In this document: piece after piece, positions 19,586 through 28,522 of the stretch | Numbering within the stretch: the stretch's first letter is position 1 | How the letters are laid out: every line of letters starts with the position of its first letter | From: Methylocystis hirsuta | GTDB taxonomy: Bacteria; Pseudomonadota; Alphaproteobacteria; Rhizobiales; Beijerinckiaceae | Direction: 5' to 3' | DNA: 64,000 bases | NCBI RefSeq assembly: GCF_003722355.1 | Contig: NZ_QWDD01000004.1 | Span: forward strand, 62,001-126,000 | Notes under the pieces: model-generated | Seen by the model: only the letters and a program-made list of their open reading frames with translations | Told to the model about the DNA's origin: nothing | Databases searched by the model: none | Translations under genes and position numbers: made by a program

Positions 19586-20083
19586 ATGATCGACGCCGCC
19601 ATATTTTTGGGCGCCTTGGCGGCCGCACTCAACTTTTCGGTCGGCGTTTTCGCAGACCGATATGGGCCGGATGTTTCTGGTCGCTTTCTCGAAATCAACC
19701 CGCGATACGACGCCGCAAGCCTCATTGACTGGGTCACGCACAATCCCACAAAAGCGCGCGGTTACATTTTTCCGGTGCTGTTTCCATTTGATGTGATGTT
19801 CCTGATCTGCCTCGGTGGTTTTCTCGGGCTTGGATCCGTGATCGCGGCTCACACCTTGAAATGGCCCCCCTACGCAGATAGGCTTTTAGTGCTGGCGCCC
19901 ATGCTGTTCATGGCATGCGATTTTGCTGAAGACGTAATGTTGTCGCGATTCTTAGTATCGCCGACCCTCGTCACGGAAGAAGCAGTCGCGGTCGCCAAGG
20001 CGGCCACAAACGCCAAGATCACGACTTGCAGTATTGCGATTTTTCAAACGATGGTCGTCTCAGCGCTCGGGTTATTTTCGTAA
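19586..20083 (+). CDS. Hypothetical integral membrane protein (about 4 TM)
   Basis: A 165-residue protein with four hydrophobic segments: AAIFLGALAAALNFSVGVFA, a long one around FPVLFPFDVMFLICLGGFLG, LLVLAPMLFMACDFAEDVML, and CSIAIFQTMVVSALGLF at the C-terminus. A GGAGGGG ribosome binding site precedes the ATG. No family was recognised. Codon use looks like that of the surrounding intact genes, and the reading frame is clean. Confidence 0.65.
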   Translation: MIDAAIFLGALAAALNFSVGVFADRYGPDVSGRFLEINPRYDAASLIDWVTHNPTKARGYIFPVLFPFDVMFLICLGGFLGLGSVIAAHTLKWPPYADRLLVLAPMLFMACDFAEDVMLSRFLVSPTLVTEEAVAVAKAATNAKITTCSIAIFQTMVVSALGLFS

Positions 20084-20126
20084 CGCCGGCCGCGGCTGAA
20101 TCGCTTGATAGAGCTCGATCAACAAT

Positions 20127-20321
20127 ATGTATATCGTCGCAGACATAAGTGGAACGAGAACGCGTGTTGCAGGCTCACGCGATCTCGATGCATTTGGCGC
20201 GCCGGCTATTTTTGACACGCCGCAGGCCTATGAGTCGGCGCTCAAGAGGCTGATCGGTGCGGTCGACAGCGTCAAAGAGGGCGAACCGATTGAGCACGCC
20301 GCCATTCGACCAGAAGCTTAG
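20127..20321 (+). pseudogene. ROK-type sugar kinase, N-terminal fragment
   Basis: A 64-codon ORF starting MYIVADISGTRTRVAGSRD, which resembles the phosphate-binding start of ROK/glucokinase proteins (usually DIGGTK, here DISGTR), followed by FDTPQAYESALKRL and a short tail. The family is about 300 residues, so this is a 5' remnant. It lies 31 bases before the hydrolase gene and could still be cotranscribed with it. Confidence 0.5.
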
Positions 20322-20352
20322 TCGCGCCAACGGGTCATAAGGGGAATGTCGC

Positions 20353-21174
20353 TTGAAATTGCAGCTATCCCTTCTCGTGGCGATCTATGCCCTCGTGGTC
20401 GTTGGCGCGGCCGTGTTTCAACGCCGCTTCACATATTTCCCCGATCGGCGGCTGATCCATCCGGCCGACGCCGGCATGAGCGGCGTCGAAGAATTGCGCC
20501 TTGCGACGGATGATGGCGAGACAATCGTCGCTTGGCATGTCCCGCCAAGGGAAGGACGTCCGCTCATCCTGTATTTCCATGGCAATGGCGGGTCCCTGGC
20601 CGACCGCGTTCCACGGTTCCGCATCTTCGTTGCCAGCGGATATGGGCTTCTCGCCGTTTCTTATCGAGGTTATGGCGGATCGAGCGGATCGCCGACCGAA
20701 ACTGGTCTCGTTCGCGACGGCGAAGCCGCCTATCGCGAAGCGCACACGCTGGGGTACGAAAGCGATCGCATCGTTTTGATGGGCGAGTCGCTCGGAACGG
20801 CCATCGCGACTATCTTGGCCGGCGCTCATGACTCAGCCGCTCTTGTGCTCGACTCTCCCTTTTCGTCGGCAGTCGACCTCGCCGCTACGCATTACTGGAT
20901 GCTACCCACGCGCTGGCTGCTACGCGACCGCTATCGCTCGGATCTCGCGATTGGCGATGTCCATGTCCCGGTTCTCGTCGTTCACGGAGATAAAGACGAT
21001 ATCGTCCCCATAATTTTAGCGCGGCGGCTGTTCGATCTCGCCAATGAGCCCAAGACGTTCTTATGGGTAGCTGGCGGCGGCCATCTCGTGCTGGACTCAC
21101 CGGACACATTTCCGCGCGTGCGCGAGTGGATCGATGCGAGGACCAACGCGAAGCGCCCACGTGGCCACGAATGA
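20353..21174 (+). CDS. Alpha/beta hydrolase (Bem46/ABHD13-like), membrane-anchored
   Basis: A 273-residue serine hydrolase. An N-terminal membrane anchor (LQLSLLVAIYALVVVGAAVF) precedes the catalytic domain. Visible sites are the oxyanion loop YFHGNGGSLADR, the nucleophile elbow MGESLGTAIA, the acid loop VHGDKDDIVP and the histidine in GGGHLVL. The start codon is TTG at 20353, supported by AAGGGGA about 9 bases upstream. The family includes esterases and membrane-associated hydrolases of unknown substrate. It converges with a truncated PhaC-like gene. Confidence 0.82.
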   Translation: MKLQLSLLVAIYALVVVGAAVFQRRFTYFPDRRLIHPADAGMSGVEELRLATDDGETIVAWHVPPREGRPLILYFHGNGGSLADRVPRFRIFVASGYGLLAVSYRGYGGSSGSPTETGLVRDGEAAYREAHTLGYESDRIVLMGESLGTAIATILAGAHDSAALVLDSPFSSAVDLAATHYWMLPTRWLLRDRYRSDLAIGDVHVPVLVVHGDKDDIVPIILARRLFDLANEPKTFLWVAGGGHLVLDSPDTFPRVREWIDARTNAKRPRGHE

Positions 21175-21206
21175 AAACAAGCGCTCCTTTGCGCCGTTGC
21201 ATCCGC

Positions 21207-21596
21207 CTTGAACAACGACCGAAAAACTGCCGGAGCGTTCCACGCTGAATCGACAAAGCGTTTATCGGAAGACGCCGATTCGAACGGCCGTTCCGCCGCG
21301 CGGTTGACGAAACTGTTTGCCGCGAACCGAATGAGACTTAAGCAAGAGTTCGAGGCCTCGAGCAGTAATTCGATTTGTCGCCCCGGCGCGCGCGCAAGGT
21401 GCGCCGTCCAGTCCAGCCACCCAGTCATCTGCGCAAGCGGTGATACGCCTTGGGTCAACCGCGCTATCGTCGCCCGCGCCACCCGGTCGAGGGTCTCGAA
21501 GGAATAACGGTTGATTGGCTCCTGTTCGAGCGAAGGCGCGCGGGGCGCCCCCGCCCTGTCCTGAATGGTCGAACCTGACTGCAACGGAGAGTTCAT
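21207..21596 (-). pseudogene. Poly(3-hydroxyalkanoate) synthase-like N-terminal fragment
   Basis: About 125 residues resembling the N-terminal PHA-synthase domain: FETLDRVARATIARLTQG, TGWLDWTAHLARAPGRQIEL and DKRFVDSAWNAPAVFRSLFK. Similarity then stops, and the frame enters the convergent hydrolase gene. The alpha/beta-hydrolase catalytic half is absent. It points to loss of a phaC-type gene on this side. A PhaC-like hydrolase also lies at 26016-27098. Confidence 0.6.
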
Positions 21597-21869
21597 GACC
21601 GACGCTCTCTCGTCTTCCGAGTGAGCTTTTCAAAGCTCGTGCTCGAATCGGATGAGGTCCGATACGCCGGCTCGCCGAGTGCTTCGCAATCGACCTTGCA
21701 TGATCCGATCCGTCGTTGGCAAAATTGCCCCCTGGATCGAAGCTGAAGCCGCGCAAGTCGGACATTCGCTGCTCTGATAAACGCGGCGCCAACCCTCGGC
21801 CCATCTCGCCAATACGCTGCATTGCAGGCGTTCAAAGCAATTTCAATTCAATGCGTCGCAGCCACATGC

Positions 21870-22286
21870 TCACGCAGAGAGACCGGCTTCATACAGCCCT
21901 TTCCTGATGTGGTCGTGTAGGTCAGCGTCTTCGATCATAACGGCGCTGATCGTCTCGTCTCCGATCCTGTGGGCCTCGGACGTGCCCCGCCCCAAATCCT
22001 TGGCGCCGAGATGACCCTGACCCATACGCATCAGGGCGTAAAGTTCGCAGCGCGCCGCCGCAGACAACGTGGCGATTGCATCGCGCAACGCCGATATCTG
22101 CGGCGCACCCGCAGGGACGGGCTCGAACCCGAACGCCGCGGTTGGGTTGTGCTCGCCCCGTCCTGGCTGCACGGCATCAAGATCCTTCTCCGCGACATTG
22201 CCAAGCAATTCGTCGCGTTGAACGCGCGCCGCCTTTGCGAGAATCGCGATGAACCGCGCTTGATCTATAGTGAGCTCCTTGAGCAT
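21870..22286 (-). CDS. DUF3775-like protein
   Basis: A 138-residue protein of unknown function starting MLKELTIDQARFIAILAKAA. The C-terminal half (ISALRDAIATLSAAARCELY, ALMRMGQGHLGAKDLGRG, DLHDHIRKGLYEAG) follows the pattern of the DUF3775 gene at 33973-34437. It heads a minus-strand set of DUF3775-, DUF2267- and CBS-type genes that recurs in pieces later in the window. The ATG at 22286 was chosen to match the paralogue. Confidence 0.65.
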   Translation of the reverse strand: MLKELTIDQARFIAILAKAARVQRDELLGNVAEKDLDAVQPGRGEHNPTAAFGFEPVPAGAPQISALRDAIATLSAAARCELYALMRMGQGHLGAKDLGRGTSEAHRIGDETISAVMIEDADLHDHIRKGLYEAGLSA

Positions 22287-22401
22287 GTCGGCTCCTCTCG
22301 CTATTTGCGCCGCTGCGTGCGATCCGCGACTCTTTGTAAAGCGCGATCGCGTCGCATACGATAGACCCCAAGCCGGAGGCCCGACCGTCTTGGAGCTTGA
22401 A

Positions 22402-22839
22402 TCAGACTGCGCTCGCTTCTTCGCCTGACTCAAGAGGCCAGAGCACGCGCACCTCCGGCGGCAGCATATGTTTCACATCGGTGATTTGACCGGCCGAAAG
22501 CCTGTGCGTCAACAGCTTGAAAACCTCCCTCACCAGAGCTTCGGTGTCGGCGTTCGGGTCCTGCTTGAACGCTGCTTCGACATGACCGAGAAATGCGCTC
22601 TTGGTCCGCTCTGCGGGGGCCCTATCTGTCATATGCCAGCCATCATAATAGAACCCGCGGATAAGCATGGGCAGCTGTGCGCCAAACTGCGCGGCCTCAT
22701 GCGCCGTCAGACGGTCACGCAACGCATGCAAAGTTGCGCGGAGGAGACGGTAGGCGCGGTGCTTGTCTTCCCAGTCGACTGCCAGCATCAGCTCGTTTAG
22801 CCATTGATTGGACAGTTGCACAGTCTCATCGAAAGTCAT
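22402..22839 (-). CDS. DUF2267 domain protein
   Basis: A 145-residue DUF2267 protein, mostly helical: MTFDETVQLSNQWLNELMLA, AYRLLRATLHALRDRLTAHE, AAQFGAQLPMLIRGFYYDGW and VFKLLTHRLSAGQITDVKHM, ending LPPEVRVLWPLESGEE. Related genes lie at 28010-28429 (intact) and 39231-39677 (broken). DUF2267 proteins are small cytosolic proteins often found with CBS, Hsp20 and other stress genes. The molecular role is unknown. Confidence 0.8.
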   Translation of the reverse strand: MTFDETVQLSNQWLNELMLAVDWEDKHRAYRLLRATLHALRDRLTAHEAAQFGAQLPMLIRGFYYDGWHMTDRAPAERTKSAFLGHVEAAFKQDPNADTEALVREVFKLLTHRLSAGQITDVKHMLPPEVRVLWPLESGEEASAV

Positions 22840-22993
22840 AGGCCGGTCGCGCTCATGGTCGTTTTCCAGTCCAAAGTAAGCGCTTACGGCGCAATTGCGA
22901 AGCGCCGCCTCCATACGCAACATTGCCCCGCCCGCCGCGCTCGGGACGTAAAGCTATTGCGTGACACGCGCAACCAAGGCTGGCGCGTTAGCC

Positions 22994-23413
22994 TTAGCGG
23001 TGGTGTCCGGAAACCGCACGCAGCACCTCGCCGGACAACTCCTTGGGAACCTTGTGCGAAATGTCGCCAAGACTCAACATGCCCACCAGCTCCTTGTGGC
23101 CGTCGGTCACCGGTAGGCGACGAATCTTCTTCCCTTCCATGGCTTTAATCGCGACGACGATATCGTCGTCAGGCGAGCAGGAGGCGATGTCCTTTGTCAT
23201 GACGTCCGACGCCGTCAATTTGCCAAGGTTTCCGCCATCCGCCACTGCTCGGCAAGTGATGTCGCGATCGGTGATCATGCCAACCAGCTGACCATCGGCC
23301 CGCACCGGAATTGCGCCGATGTCATCGTCACGCATTCGCTTCGCGATCTCCGTCACCGGAGTGCGCGGCTCGACGCATGTTACTCCCTTGTGCATGACGT
23401 CTTTGATTTTCAT
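22994..23413 (-). CDS. Tandem CBS-domain protein
   Basis: A 139-residue protein made of two CBS motifs: MKIKDVMHKGVTCVEPRTPV through GMITDRDITCRAVADGGN, and ASDVMTKDIASCSPDDDIV through GMLSLGDISHKV. CBS pairs bind adenosyl nucleotides (AMP, ATP, SAM) and act as energy sensors, alone or on partner proteins. A close paralogue of identical length is at 38666-39085. The ATG at 23413 agrees with the paralogue; the upstream extension does not look coding. Confidence 0.88.
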   Translation of the reverse strand: MKIKDVMHKGVTCVEPRTPVTEIAKRMRDDDIGAIPVRADGQLVGMITDRDITCRAVADGGNLGKLTASDVMTKDIASCSPDDDIVVAIKAMEGKKIRRLPVTDGHKELVGMLSLGDISHKVPKELSGEVLRAVSGHHR

Positions 23414-23790
23414 GTTAATCCCCTCCAGGCGCCAGATCCAAGAATATCGCGCGAAACAAAGATATGGCTTGTTCGCCCTGAGTTTCAATGACGTGAATTA
23501 GCTAAGATCCGCCGGATGATACGCTTCTCGAGACTGAGATTGCCGCTCTCGACATAAGGCCCCGCATCCAAGCCGGCGACATCGCGCGTCGAGCCCCAGA
23601 ATTGCGGATTTTTCGCCGGCAGGGCGCGCTTCTCCCTTGGTTTTCAATTGGACGCAAGACAACCAAGCGCATCAAGTCTACGCGGCGCGGCGTGATTGTG
23701 AACCCGCGTAACGCGCTGGCGTCGGCCAATGATTTCTCAACGGGGGGCGCAAGCCCGATCTATTGACATGCAGGACTCGCCGACACGACA
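23414..23790. other. Intergenic, no gene recognised
   Basis: About 375 bases between the CBS gene and the divergent M28 peptidase. Short frames on both strands give Arg-rich, low-complexity translations without ribosome binding sites. It presumably holds both promoters. Confidence 0.3.
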
Positions 23791-23808
23791 ATGCAGCCGA
23801 GGCATATC

Positions 23809-24696
23809 ATGGGCGACGAAGAGCAAGCGTTAGCGCAGCGCCTTCGAACGCACGTCGAGCAGCTTGCAGGCGAGATCGGCGAGCGTAACATATTTCGTCC
23901 CCGAGCTCTGCACGCGGCCGCGTCGTATATCGAGCGCCAATGGGAGCAGCAAGGGTATGCCGTCGAACGGCCTGCCTATGAGGTCTCGGGGGTGCGCTGC
24001 CTGAACCTCGAAATTACGCGCGGCGGCGGCGCGCGTGAACGTGAAATCCTCCTGATTGGCGCGCACTACGATACGGTCGTCGGCAGTCCGGGCGCCAATG
24101 ACAATGCGAGCGGCGTGTCGGCTCTTCTCGAACTATCTCGCCTTTTCGCCGGCGCCGAGCCGGCATTGACCGTGCGCTTTGTCGCCTTCGTAAACGAGGA
24201 GGCTCCATTCTTCACGAGTCGACAACAAGGGAGCATGGTATACGCCGAGGCGGCGCGCCGGCGGGGTGACGATATAAGGCTCATGGCGTCGCTCGAGACC
24301 ATCGGGTGGTACAGCGATAAGCCGGGCAGTCAGAGCTATCCGCCCCTGTTCAAGCCGTTCTATCCGGATCGCGCCAACTTCGTCGGGATCGTTTCGAACT
24401 TTCGTTCGAGGGCGGCAATGCGCCGCCTTGCGGCGGCGTTTCGCGCCAATTCGGATTTCCCGCTTGAGACCGCAGCGACGTTCCCATTTGTGCCCGGAGT
24501 TTCCTGGAGCGATCATCGGTCGTTTTGGCGGCAAGGCTATCGCGCCGTGATGGTCACCGATACGGCGTTCTATCGGTATCGGCACTATCACGCGCCCGCC
24601 GACACGCCCGACAAGCTTGCCTATCCCCAACTAACGAGGGTCACGCGCGGTTTGTATGCCGCCTTCTCGGAGCTCGCCCGGGCGGGCGTCGACTGA
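23809..24696 (+). CDS. M28-family zinc aminopeptidase
   Basis: A 295-residue single-domain metallopeptidase. The zinc ligands are visible in IGAHYDTV, PGANDNASGVSALLEL and AFVNEEAPFF, with further conserved SLETIGWYS and HYHAPADTPDKLAYPQL. The ATG at 23809 has GAGG six bases upstream; an ATG at 23791 would add six residues. No signal peptide is evident, so a cytoplasmic aminopeptidase role is likely. It is complete in one frame. Confidence 0.85.
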   Translation: MGDEEQALAQRLRTHVEQLAGEIGERNIFRPRALHAAASYIERQWEQQGYAVERPAYEVSGVRCLNLEITRGGGAREREILLIGAHYDTVVGSPGANDNASGVSALLELSRLFAGAEPALTVRFVAFVNEEAPFFTSRQQGSMVYAEAARRRGDDIRLMASLETIGWYSDKPGSQSYPPLFKPFYPDRANFVGIVSNFRSRAAMRRLAAAFRANSDFPLETAATFPFVPGVSWSDHRSFWRQGYRAVMVTDTAFYRYRHYHAPADTPDKLAYPQLTRVTRGLYAAFSELARAGVD

Positions 24697-24821
24697 CGGC
24701 TAGGTCTCAAGCCCGCCGAACGTCCGATATAATCCGATATAAGAAGCGTGTCCGCGTTAATTGCGGGACGCCGCCAACCGCCATCCGAGGCGTCGATGGC
24801 TCCAAAAGAAGAGAGAGTGTC

Positions 24822-25058
24822 ATGGAAAGCGTAACTTTTCGCCGATGGTTGTCAGAGCGTGGTTGCACGTTCGACGCCGGCAAGGATACGGTCCGAACGC
24901 AGGGACATGCCTACGTGACTGTCCGGCTCGGAGATCGCCGGGCGGCTCTTCCCAATATCGGTTCAAACAAGCCGCTCGACCCTCGAGTAGTGCGGCAGAT
25001 TGTTGACGAACTGGGTCTCGACTGGAACGAATTGCCTGGACCCGCGTCACGCGTCTAG
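24822..25058 (+). CDS. HicA-like small protein
   Basis: A 78-residue protein resembling HicA/YcfA mRNA interferases: MESVTFRRWLSERGCTF, then a strand TQGHAYVTVRLGDRRAALPN with a histidine at about position 29, and DPRVVRQIVDELGLDW. It has a purine-rich ribosome binding site (AAGAAGAGAGAG). No HicB antitoxin was found on either side, so it is an orphan toxin-fold protein or a degenerate module. An upstream in-frame extension is not supported. Confidence 0.65.
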   Translation: MESVTFRRWLSERGCTFDAGKDTVRTQGHAYVTVRLGDRRAALPNIGSNKPLDPRVVRQIVDELGLDWNELPGPASRV

Positions 25059-25091
25059 CGCGTCAATTCTGAGCTGAAAAGGAATGCCGTG

Positions 25092-25388
25092 ATGCTGACT
25101 TTCATCATGTTAACGCGCCTCAGCCCCGATGCAACGCGGTCACCTCAGGCGCTCGAACAATTGGAACGCAAGGCCATGGAGCGAATACGCAAGGATTGCC
25201 CCGACGTCGAGTGGGTAAGCAGCTACGCCATTCTGGGACCCTGTGATTATCTGGACGTTTTTCGCGCGAAGGACGTCGAAACAGCGAGCAAAGTCTCCAC
25301 GCTGATCCGCACCTTGGGTCACGCCCAGACCGAGATTTGGACGGCCACCGAGTGGGACCGTTTCAAAGAAATCGTGCGGACGCTCTAA
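25092..25388 (+). CDS. GYD-domain protein
   Basis: A 98-residue ferredoxin-like-fold protein of the GYD family: MLTFIMLTRLSPDATRSPQ, a GPCDYLDVFRAKDVETASKV core and TEIWTATEWDRFKEIV at the end. GYD proteins are small and cytoplasmic, with no proven activity. It follows the HicA-like gene by 33 bases and is probably cotranscribed with it. Confidence 0.8.
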   Translation: MLTFIMLTRLSPDATRSPQALEQLERKAMERIRKDCPDVEWVSSYAILGPCDYLDVFRAKDVETASKVSTLIRTLGHAQTEIWTATEWDRFKEIVRTL

Positions 25389-25485
25389 GAAACCTTGCAA
25401 ACGCGACCCGGTTCACGGAGATTGAGATCCGGAACACGGAACGGCCTTTCACGCCGCCACGCGAAACATTTCTGAAAGCCTCATA

Positions 25486-25842
25486 TCAGCAGGTTACATG
25501 CATGAGACCGATCTTCTTCTCATGCGATTGATTGAAGAACCGAATGGCCTCGGGTGTCGGCTGCAGGATGACTCTGCACCCTTTCTTGTCAAAGTAGTCG
25601 CTGGCCTCTTGCGATAAGCTCACATTGCCGTTGTGCCCAGCTCCGACGATCAACACGTCGCACCCATCTTCGAAAACGTATTTGGCTTCGGCTTTAGATA
25701 TGATGTGCGAGGTTCCATACTTCTCTTTCGAGAGCTTCTTTCGACGTTTCTCGATCTTACCGGAAAGCTGAATGATCACGTCGTGATCGTAGGTCTTGCC
25801 GTCAATCGTGATGCTACCGAATTCGGCCTTGTCGACCTGCAT
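25486..25842 (-). CDS. Mth938/NDUFAF3-like domain protein
   Basis: A 118-residue protein with the Mth938-like fold: AEFGSITIDGKTYDHDVII, DVLIVGAGHNGNVSLSQEAS and GCRVILQPTPEAIRFFNQ. Relatives occur in archaea and as mitochondrial complex I assembly factors, but the bacterial function is unknown. The central stretch is lysine-rich (KIEKRRKKLSKEKYG). It is transcribed alone. Confidence 0.75.
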   Translation of the reverse strand: MQVDKAEFGSITIDGKTYDHDVIIQLSGKIEKRRKKLSKEKYGTSHIISKAEAKYVFEDGCDVLIVGAGHNGNVSLSQEASDYFDKKGCRVILQPTPEAIRFFNQSHEKKIGLMHVTC

Positions 25843-26015
25843 TTTCTCCTCCGATTGCTCAAGAGCGAACCAACGAAAACCCAGCTTTGACGCTGTGTAT
25901 TGTCTCCCTCACGTCGCTATATTTGGAGCTGCCAATGGCAGAGTTAAGTCGAACGCCATAGATCGACGCATGCGGATGCTCGAGCGCCGCCGCGTCTGCG
26001 CTCATATGCGCGGAG

Positions 26016-27098
26016 CTAATCCCGCGCCTCAAGCCACGAGAAGATCTCAGGCCAAATGTGAGCGTAAACCCAAGGCCCAGCGAGAAAGGCGAGATGCTGT
26101 ATGCCTATGCCTCTCTCGCCGGGAAATTCGATGATGCGTGTCTCGTCGGCGGGCGCCGCATCGAGGAATGGTTTCACAGCGCCAAGTGGCGCTATTGCGT
26201 CAGCCGAGTTGACGATTGCAAGTATGGGGGTTCGAACGGTCGATGGCCCAACAGTTCGGCCCCCTATCGGCAGGGCGCCTCGACAAAAACGATCTTCGCG
26301 ATACAGGAATTGGACGATCTCGGCGACGAGCCGTCCGGGAAGCGGAACCTCGTCGAGAAGCCATCGTTCGATGCGCGCGTTGATCTCGAACGCGGGAGGA
26401 TCGAAGAGGCTGAATGCGGTTGCTTTCAGCCTTGCCCAAAGGAAAGTATCTGGAGACGCCAGCGCGCTCACCTGTGATAATAGAGAGCCGGGGACGATCT
26501 TTGTTTCAGGTGGGATTTGGGTAAACAATGATAGGAGCTCATCTCGAAACGGGCTCGACGCCGGCGCAAAACAAAGCGGCGCTCCCAGCAACACAAGACC
26601 ACGGACGCTTTGCTCTATCGCGCAAAAAATAGCCGCCAGCGTACCGCCGAGCGAATGCCCAACCAAGAACGGCGCCCGTCCCTGCGTTTCGTCCGTGACT
26701 CTGGCGACACATTCGGAGATAGCGTCCTTAGCGTATTCGCCCACGCCAATCGATTGGACATCGTCTGACGCCGGCGTCCATTCGAGGAGGTAAACGCGGA
26801 AACGATGACCCAGACAATGGCGCACGGCGCTTACTGAAGGAGCAAGGTCCCAGATGTAAGGCCGCTTGATTGGCGCTGGGACGATGAGCACGCTCGGCCG
26901 GCCACTGGCGTGAGCATCAGCGTATTCGCGCAAACGCCAATGCGGTCCCGTCGAAATCACGCGATAGTCGCTCTCAATGGGACCGAATCCGCACAATTCA
27001 AGCGCATCGCCTTGGGCTCGACGGTTTACGTCCATCGCGGCGAATTGCATCTGGCGAAATTCGTTTGGGAATGCGAATGTCGGCACAGATAGCTCCAC
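26016..27098 (-). CDS. PhaC-like alpha/beta hydrolase
   Basis: A 360-residue protein resembling class III PHA synthases and PhaC-related hydrolases: PSVLIVPAPIKRPYIWDL, FRVYLLEWTPASDDVQSIGV, the elbow VGHSLGGTLAAIFCAIE, and late ILAIVNSADAIAPLGAV and GIQHLAFLAG carrying the Asp and His. True PHA synthases have Cys in the lipase box; here it is Ser (GHSLGG). This is therefore more likely a hydrolase or depolymerase-like enzyme than a synthase. The polymer link is inference. Confidence 0.72.
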   Translation of the reverse strand: MELSVPTFAFPNEFRQMQFAAMDVNRRAQGDALELCGFGPIESDYRVISTGPHWRLREYADAHASGRPSVLIVPAPIKRPYIWDLAPSVSAVRHCLGHRFRVYLLEWTPASDDVQSIGVGEYAKDAISECVARVTDETQGRAPFLVGHSLGGTLAAIFCAIEQSVRGLVLLGAPLCFAPASSPFRDELLSLFTQIPPETKIVPGSLLSQVSALASPDTFLWARLKATAFSLFDPPAFEINARIERWLLDEVPLPGRLVAEIVQFLYREDRFCRGALPIGGRTVGPSTVRTPILAIVNSADAIAPLGAVKPFLDAAPADETRIIEFPGERGIGIQHLAFLAGPWVYAHIWPEIFSWLEARD

Positions 27099-27356
27099 GG
27101 CGCCTGTCCATTGCTTCGCGGCCAGCGGCCGGCGCCACCGCTTAGTTGGTTTGTCAACTTGCCCAGCGACTGTGTATTTATGAGGGCGTGAGGCTCGAGC
27201 CAGCTACGGCGCGTTTGATCGATGCTGGCCCCTCTTGCGCCTTGACTGACTTTCCGCGCTCAGATGAGATCTTGCCAGCGCCAGAGAGATGTCGTCGCCT
27301 CCGAGACTGCAGGACGTGATCATCTCGCAAGAATGAGCTCGAACTAGGAGCGGGTC

Positions 27357-27917
27357 ATGGAACTCAATGAAGCGATTTTCGGACGCCGTTCCATTCGGGA
27401 CTATCTGCCAGACGCCGTGGCGCGCGAGGCGATCACTCGTTTGATCGATGCGGCGATCCAGGCGCCGAGCGCAATGAACCTGCAACCATGGTCCTTCGTA
27501 GTCATTCAGGAACAGTCGCTGCTCGATCGGATATCACATGACGCCAAAACGCATCTGATGAGTGAGCGCCCGGTCGCCGGTTTGCCGGCGCATCTTGACG
27601 AGAGACTGGCGGACGCGAATTTTCAGCTTTTCTACCACGCCCCTGTTTTGATCGTGATTTCGGCTATTGCGCAAGGCCCATGGATAGTGGAGGACTGCGC
27701 GCTTGCAGCAGAGAATCTGATGCTCGCCGCTCATGGCGTGGGGCTCGGCTGTTGTTGGATCGGTCTTGCGCATGCCTGGCTCAACACGCCCAAAGGCAAG
27801 AAGACGATCGGCGTTCCAGACGCCTATGTCCCCGTGGTTCCGATCATCGTCGGTCTTCCGAAGGCTCCCGCGCCTGCCGTCTCAAGAAATGTCCCGGAAG
27901 TTCGCTGGATCGGCTAA
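27357..27917 (+). CDS. Nitroreductase-family FMN enzyme
   Basis: A 186-residue nitroreductase-fold protein. The FMN-binding start is NEAIFGRRSIRDYLPDAV, followed by IQAPSAMNLQPWSFVVIQ, AAENLMLAAHGVGLGCCWIG and VPVVPIIVGLPKAP. It reduces nitro compounds, quinones or related substrates with NAD(P)H. A purine-rich GGAGCGGGTC site precedes the ATG. It opens a plus-strand run continuing into DUF2267 and YdcH-like genes. Confidence 0.88.
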   Translation: MELNEAIFGRRSIRDYLPDAVAREAITRLIDAAIQAPSAMNLQPWSFVVIQEQSLLDRISHDAKTHLMSERPVAGLPAHLDERLADANFQLFYHAPVLIVISAIAQGPWIVEDCALAAENLMLAAHGVGLGCCWIGLAHAWLNTPKGKKTIGVPDAYVPVVPIIVGLPKAPAPAVSRNVPEVRWIG

Positions 27918-28009
27918 AAATATTCGCGATGCCGCCGCGTTTCGTGAACCGTGCCGGCTCGGCGCAGATCCGCCTGGAAAATTCAACCTGTGGACAGGGG
28001 TGAGCGAGC

Positions 28010-28429
28010 ATGACGGGAATTCGGGAGTTCGACGGCGCAATCGCCGCTGCCGACGAGTGGATCGACGATTTAACGAAACGCCTTGTCTGGCGTGACCGTG
28101 AGAAGGCTTATTCGGCCTTGATTGCGACATTGCATGCCTTGCGTGACAGCTTGCCGGCGCATGACGCGGTGTTTTTGGGCGACTATCTGACGATCCTGCT
28201 CCGTGGCCGATATTACGAAGGCTGGCGCTTGGCAAAATACAGCTCTTTCAAGAGCCGCGACGCCTTTCTCGAGCGTATTCGCGAAGGCGTGCATCACGAT
28301 CCAGGCATTGACGCCGAGCAGGTCGCTCGCGCTGTGTTGGCGCTGCTGGCGGAGCGTCTACCCGCGTCGGAGCTCGAAGACGTGAAAGCCGTGACGCCGA
28401 AGGCATTGCGCTCTCTGTGGCCGACGTAA
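28010..28429 (+). CDS. DUF2267 domain protein
   Basis: A 139-residue DUF2267 protein, paralogue of 22402-22839 and of the broken 39231-39677. Motifs: AADEWIDDLTKRLVWRDREK, AYSALIATLHALRDSLPAHD, DYLTILLRGRYYEGWRLAKY and LAERLPASELEDVKAVTPK, ending LRSLWPT. The shared ends mark true paralogy rather than convergence. Function unknown; the neighbourhood is stress-related. Confidence 0.8.
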   Translation: MTGIREFDGAIAAADEWIDDLTKRLVWRDREKAYSALIATLHALRDSLPAHDAVFLGDYLTILLRGRYYEGWRLAKYSSFKSRDAFLERIREGVHHDPGIDAEQVARAVLALLAERLPASELEDVKAVTPKALRSLWPT

Positions 28430-28522
28430 TGCGAGGAGGTTCTTTGTTGCGACGAAGCAGCGTAGGAGCAAAAGGCGGTCAAGCGCGAGCGAAACGATCA
28501 ACTGACGATGGAGGCGATTATC

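Noticed and set aside
21597..21869. Short minus-strand frames upstream of the PHA-synthase fragment
   Set aside because: Three overlapping frames give unrelated translations without ribosome binding sites; no family or repeat could be supported.
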